Shown here: one piece after another, positions 5,498 to 7,064 of the stretch | How positions within the stretch are numbered: the first letter of the stretch is position 1 | How the letters are laid out: every line of letters begins with the position of its first letter | From: an uncultured Peptococcaceae bacterium | GTDB lineage: Bacteria > Bacillota > Peptococcia > Peptococcales > Peptococcaceae | Direction: 5' to 3' | DNA: 7,064 nucleotides | Assembly (NCBI GenBank): GCA_902496505.1 | Contig: CABVBB010000108.1 | Coordinates: 1-7,064, forward strand | Made by a program: the position numbers and the translations under genes | Notes under the pieces: model-generated | The model's database searches: none | What the model was told of the DNA's origin: nothing | Seen by the model: only the letters and a program-made list of their open reading frames with translations

Positions 5498-5839
5498 ATG
5501 GTCAAACAAACAGCAGGACACGAAACGTTTGGTGAATTTGCGCCAAAATTTGCCGAGCTCAATGACGACGTCCTCTTTGGTCAAGTTTGGAGCCGCGAGG
5601 ACAAACTCTCCCTCCGCGACCGCAGTCTGATCACCGTTGTCGCGCTGATGGCGCAGGGACTGGTGGATCCGTCCTTCCAGTACCATCTGCTCACCGCCAA
5701 ACAAAACGGCATCACTCAAACAGAGATCACCGAGATCCTCACCCACGCTGCCTTTTACGCTGGCTGGCCCAAGGCTTGGGCTGCTCTGCGTATGGCCAAG
5801 GAGATCTGGGCAGCTGATCCTGCCTCAGCTGAAAAATAA
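5498..5839 (+). CDS. Carboxymuconolactone decarboxylase-family (AhpD-like) protein
   Basis: A 113-residue all-helical cytoplasmic protein of the carboxymuconolactone decarboxylase/AhpD-like superfamily. Visible family blocks are LFGQVWSREDKLSLRDRSLITVVAL (26-50), HLLTAKQNGITQTEITEILTH (63-83) and AAFYAGWPKAWAAL (84-97), with E34 and H83 at positions conserved in the family. It has no cysteines at all, so the CxxC peroxidase-reductase centre of true AhpD is absent and a thiol peroxidase-linked role is unlikely. The start has AAGGAGGTG (5482-5490) 7 nt upstream, and the gene follows the cupin by 18 nt, so both are likely co-transcribed from the MerR-type promoter. Cupin plus decarboxylase-like pairs next to aldo/keto reductases and flavodoxins recur in Firmicutes; the substrate is unknown. 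The name reflects family, not proven decarboxylase activity. Confidence 0.93.
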   Translation: MVKQTAGHETFGEFAPKFAELNDDVLFGQVWSREDKLSLRDRSLITVVALMAQGLVDPSFQYHLLTAKQNGITQTEITEILTHAAFYAGWPKAWAALRMAKEIWAADPASAEK

Positions 5840-5855
5840 CGATTGCTGCACCCCA

Positions 5856-5916
5856 AAAAGCCCGCAGCAGCGGCAAAAATGACGCACACGCCACTTTGTC
5901 ACTGCTGCGGGCTTTT
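5856..5916. terminator. Long-loop terminator hairpin after the decarboxylase-like gene
   Basis: A 15-bp perfect stem pairs 5856-5870 (AAAAGCCCGCAGCAG) with 5902-5916 (CTGCTGCGGGCTTTT). The loop is 31 nt and contains a smaller TGAC/GTCA pairing. The A-flank on one side and T-flank on the other allow termination on either strand. It starts 17 nt after the stop codon. Confidence 0.7.
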
Positions 5917-5948
5917 GCTATGCCGTCCGCCTTCTGTTCACTGCCCGC

Positions 5949-5964
5949 TGTTTCACGTGAAACG
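5949..5964. other. parS: ParB-binding site parS, near-consensus copy 1
   Basis: TGTTTCACGTGAAACG matches the 16-bp bacterial parS consensus TGTTTCACGTGAAACA at 15 of 16 positions. ParB/Spo0J loads at such sites to organise and segregate the origin region or a plasmid. It lies in a gene-free stretch. Confidence 0.85.
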
Positions 5965-5970
5965 AACATT

Positions 5971-5986
5971 TGTTTCATGTGAAATA
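5971..5986. other. parS: ParB-binding site parS-like, degenerate copy 2
   Basis: TGTTTCATGTGAAATA matches the parS consensus at 14 of 16 positions. It is in the same orientation as the near-consensus copy, 22 bp away start to start, about two helical turns, so both would face the same side of the DNA. Confidence 0.65.
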
Positions 5987-6360
5987 AGCACCAGCGGAGC
6001 AGCCTCACCAAGAACGAAAAAGTACTCTTTTGTTACGATGCCACTTTTTAGTTTCATCAGAGATGAAATGTGTCGTCAGGTCTCGCCTGACGGCGAGGTA
6101 CTTTTGACTGGCCAAAAGTACCCAAAAGCCACCGGAGATTCCGATTTCTCCGGACCTCTAAACGGTGCTGAACGAAAGAAAAAATTTTTCCGGCGCTGGT
6201 TCGTTTAAAGGCTTGTGACACATCATATAACTTTCGAAAATCCCTTGAGCTATTCGCATCAAAAGTGGCCGCAAAAATTTTTTTCTTTTTATTTAATGAA
6301 GACTGGTTACAACGTTTTTCGTTTTATAAACAGCTGTATACTTTTTCATAGAAAACGTTT
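5987..6360. other. Gene-free region with a hairpin array, no supported gene
   Basis: No credible gene is visible; the short reading frames lack ribosome binding sites or recognisable proteins. It begins beside the parS pair, contains four consecutive hairpins (6052-6153), then an A/T-rich tail with long A and T runs (6176-6190 and 6274-6293). AACGAA (6169-6174) and TTCGTT (6200-6205) are a further loosely spaced inverted pair. No rRNA or tRNA was recognised. I see no convincing terminator for the leftward HdeD-like gene, only A/T-rich runs. Confidence 0.6.
6052..6153. repeat. Cluster of four perfect hairpins, candidate interspersed element or structured RNA
   Basis: In order: TTTCATC-AGA-GATGAAA (6052-6068, 7 bp); CGTCAGG-TCTCG-CCTGACG (6074-6092, 7 bp); GGTACTTTTG (6097-6106) with CAAAAGTACC (6113-6122), 10 bp around a 6-nt loop; and CCGGAGA (6132-6138) with TCTCCGG (6147-6153) around 8 nt. 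All arms are perfect and the gaps between hairpins are only 4-9 nt. The third resembles a type of intergenic repeat I have seen in several bacterial genomes (recollection). Nature unresolved. Confidence 0.55.
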
Positions 6361-6915
6361 TTAGAAAAACAGACTGTCTGTGATTTTTTCCAGCTTGTTG
6401 ATCCCGTAGAGCATGATGAACAGCGCCAGCCCATACGCCATAAAAGCTGTGCCAATGAGCACAGTGATACTGATGACACCCACAGCGGGCGCCAAAAAAC
6501 TGGCAATGCCCAGGAGTGTGCAGGCAATACCCAGCACGAGCACCAGCCACCAATAGCGGAAGTTGTAATACTTGAGATCCACTGCTGTGACGATCTTCTG
6601 CACGCCAGAAAACAGCATCCACATCCCGAAAACAAACGGCAGCGACGCGGTCACCAGCCAGTTGTTGCAGATCAAGAGGATCGACAACAGGATCGTCACG
6701 ATGCCTTCCAGCAGCACCCAGCCCGAGCCCCAGAAATAATGCATGGCCCCGCCATAGATGACCAGTGTCGCTGCACCGGAAAATAATGTCAGAAAGCCGA
6801 CGAAAAAGGCCACTGTGCGCAGCGTCTCTGCTGGATTGCAGAGGATGACCACTCCTCCGAGGACAAAGAGCACGCCAGACAGCGCGATCAAGACCTTTTG
6901 CCAAGTCCGTACCAT
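6361..6915 (-). CDS. HdeD/DUF308-family six-helix membrane protein
   Basis: A 184-residue polytopic membrane protein of the usual HdeD-family length. Six hydrophobic segments lie at about 7-26, 31-54, 64-83, 88-110, 121-142 and 145-170. They are arranged as three repeated helix pairs, with recurring patterns such as LSGVLFVLGGVVILCNP (12-28), the related LLEGIVTILLSILLICN (68-84) and LVLGIACTLLGIASFLAP (126-143), typical of DUF308. E. coli HdeD is linked to acid resistance, but most Gram-positive relatives have no known role. I chose the ATG at 6915 because AAGGAGGG (6922-6929) lies 6 nt upstream. The frame is open further upstream, but that part would overlap the promoter. The gene appears monocistronic. 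The C-terminal tail is short and charged (NKLEKITDSLFF). Confidence 0.9.
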   Translation of the reverse strand: MVRTWQKVLIALSGVLFVLGGVVILCNPAETLRTVAFFVGFLTLFSGAATLVIYGGAMHYFWGSGWVLLEGIVTILLSILLICNNWLVTASLPFVFGMWMLFSGVQKIVTAVDLKYYNFRYWWLVLVLGIACTLLGIASFLAPAVGVISITVLIGTAFMAYGLALFIMLYGINKLEKITDSLFF

Positions 6916-6958
6916 ATTGCTCCCTCCTTCATCAAAAATTTTTCTACTTATTATCTCC

Positions 6959-6987
6959 ATCATATACACTCTTCCCAGCCCTGTCAA
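6959..6987 (-). promoter_or_regulatory. Promoter of the HdeD-like gene, TTGACA-17-TATGAT
   Basis: On the minus strand a perfect -35 TTGACA (6982-6987) and a 5/6 -10 TATGAT (6959-6964) are separated by 17 bp. Transcription should start near 6952, giving a leader of about 37 nt. This supports the internal start codon over the longer open frame. Confidence 0.8.
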
Positions 6988-7064
6988 GCGGCTGCCGCTG
7001 AGCATCATCCCACAAATGCCGCTCAGATCGATCAGCGCATACCAAAGATCCCCGCACTGGATCA
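6988..7064. other. Window-end stretch with inverted repeats, no gene called
   Basis: CTGAGC (6998-7003) and GCTCAG (7021-7026) form a 6-bp inverted pair, and AGCGGC-T-GCCGCT (6987-6999) is palindromic and touches the -35 of the HdeD-like promoter. The stretch is open in several frames on both strands, so the end of a neighbouring gene cannot be excluded, but nothing recognisable is visible. Confidence 0.35.

Noticed and set aside
5856..5916. Riboswitch-like fold
   Set aside because: A simple 15-bp stem with A and T flanks directly after a stop codon is best explained as a terminator, and no downstream gene on the plus strand would be controlled.
5843..6208. 121-residue plus-strand frame across the parS and hairpin region
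   Set aside because: It starts inside the sequence just before a terminator stem, has no ribosome binding site, and translates parS and hairpins into meaningless sequence.
5937..6300. CRISPR array or insertion sequence in the gene-free region
   Set aside because: The only repeats are short palindromes and the parS pair. There are no regularly spaced identical repeats, no transposase fragments and no flanking terminal inverted repeats with target duplications.
6293..6904. 203-residue minus-strand frame overlapping the HdeD-like gene
   Set aside because: It lies in an alternate frame of a gene with a good start, promoter and six clear membrane helices; its translation shows no family pattern.

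Overview
The window reads as chromosomal DNA of a Gram-positive, Firmicutes-type bacterium (Bacillota; an anaerobic clostridial or related gut lineage is my inference). The reasons are strong AAGGAG-type ribosome binding sites before almost every gene, sigma-A-like promoters, two lipoproteins with short lipobox signal peptides, Bacillus-type parS sites, and moderately GC-rich DNA packed with redox genes of families common in anaerobic Firmicutes. No species can be named from the sequence alone.

Left block (1-3190, minus strand): a tightly packed, probably five-gene operon. In transcription order it encodes a 79-residue helical small protein, a cyclophilin-like-fold lipoprotein, a DHA1-type MFS exporter, an aldo/keto reductase and a flavodoxin-family lipoprotein cut by the window edge. 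Two junctions overlap by 8 nt and the other two gaps are 16 and 19 nt. The divergent 3191-3330 region separates it from a LysR-type regulator (3331-4218, plus strand). This region holds a 7-bp inverted repeat with an 11-nt spacer, TTATCAT-N11-ATGATAA, which is a textbook LysR-type box. It covers the overlapping -35 elements of two back-to-back promoters, so this regulator probably controls both itself and the operon.

Middle block (4219-5840, plus strand): a strong terminator after lysR, then a monocistronic HPP-family membrane protein with an extended -10 promoter and its own terminator. Next comes a two-gene unit encoding a small cupin and a carboxymuconolactone-decarboxylase-like (AhpD-like) protein. 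That unit has a classic MerR-family promoter: a near-perfect dyad inside a 19-bp spacer between TTGACT and TATCAT. No MerR gene is present in the window. The cupin reading frame is broken by a -1 shift near 5300, although both halves are well conserved.

Right block (5840-7064): a long terminator hairpin, two tandem ParB-binding parS-like sites (5949-5986), a gene-free stretch containing four successive perfect hairpins (6052-6153), and then a minus-strand HdeD/DUF308-family six-helix membrane protein with a clear TTGACA-17-TATGAT promoter.

Together the aldo/keto reductase, flavodoxin, cupin and carboxymuconolactone-decarboxylase-like genes form a cluster type that recurs in Firmicutes, probably concerned with reactive carbonyl or electrophile and redox stress. 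Here it is split into a LysR-controlled half and a MerR-controlled half. The substrate is unknown. I see no convincing wholly new system. The most informative signals are regulatory (LysR box, MerR promoter, parS pair) together with the frameshifted cupin.
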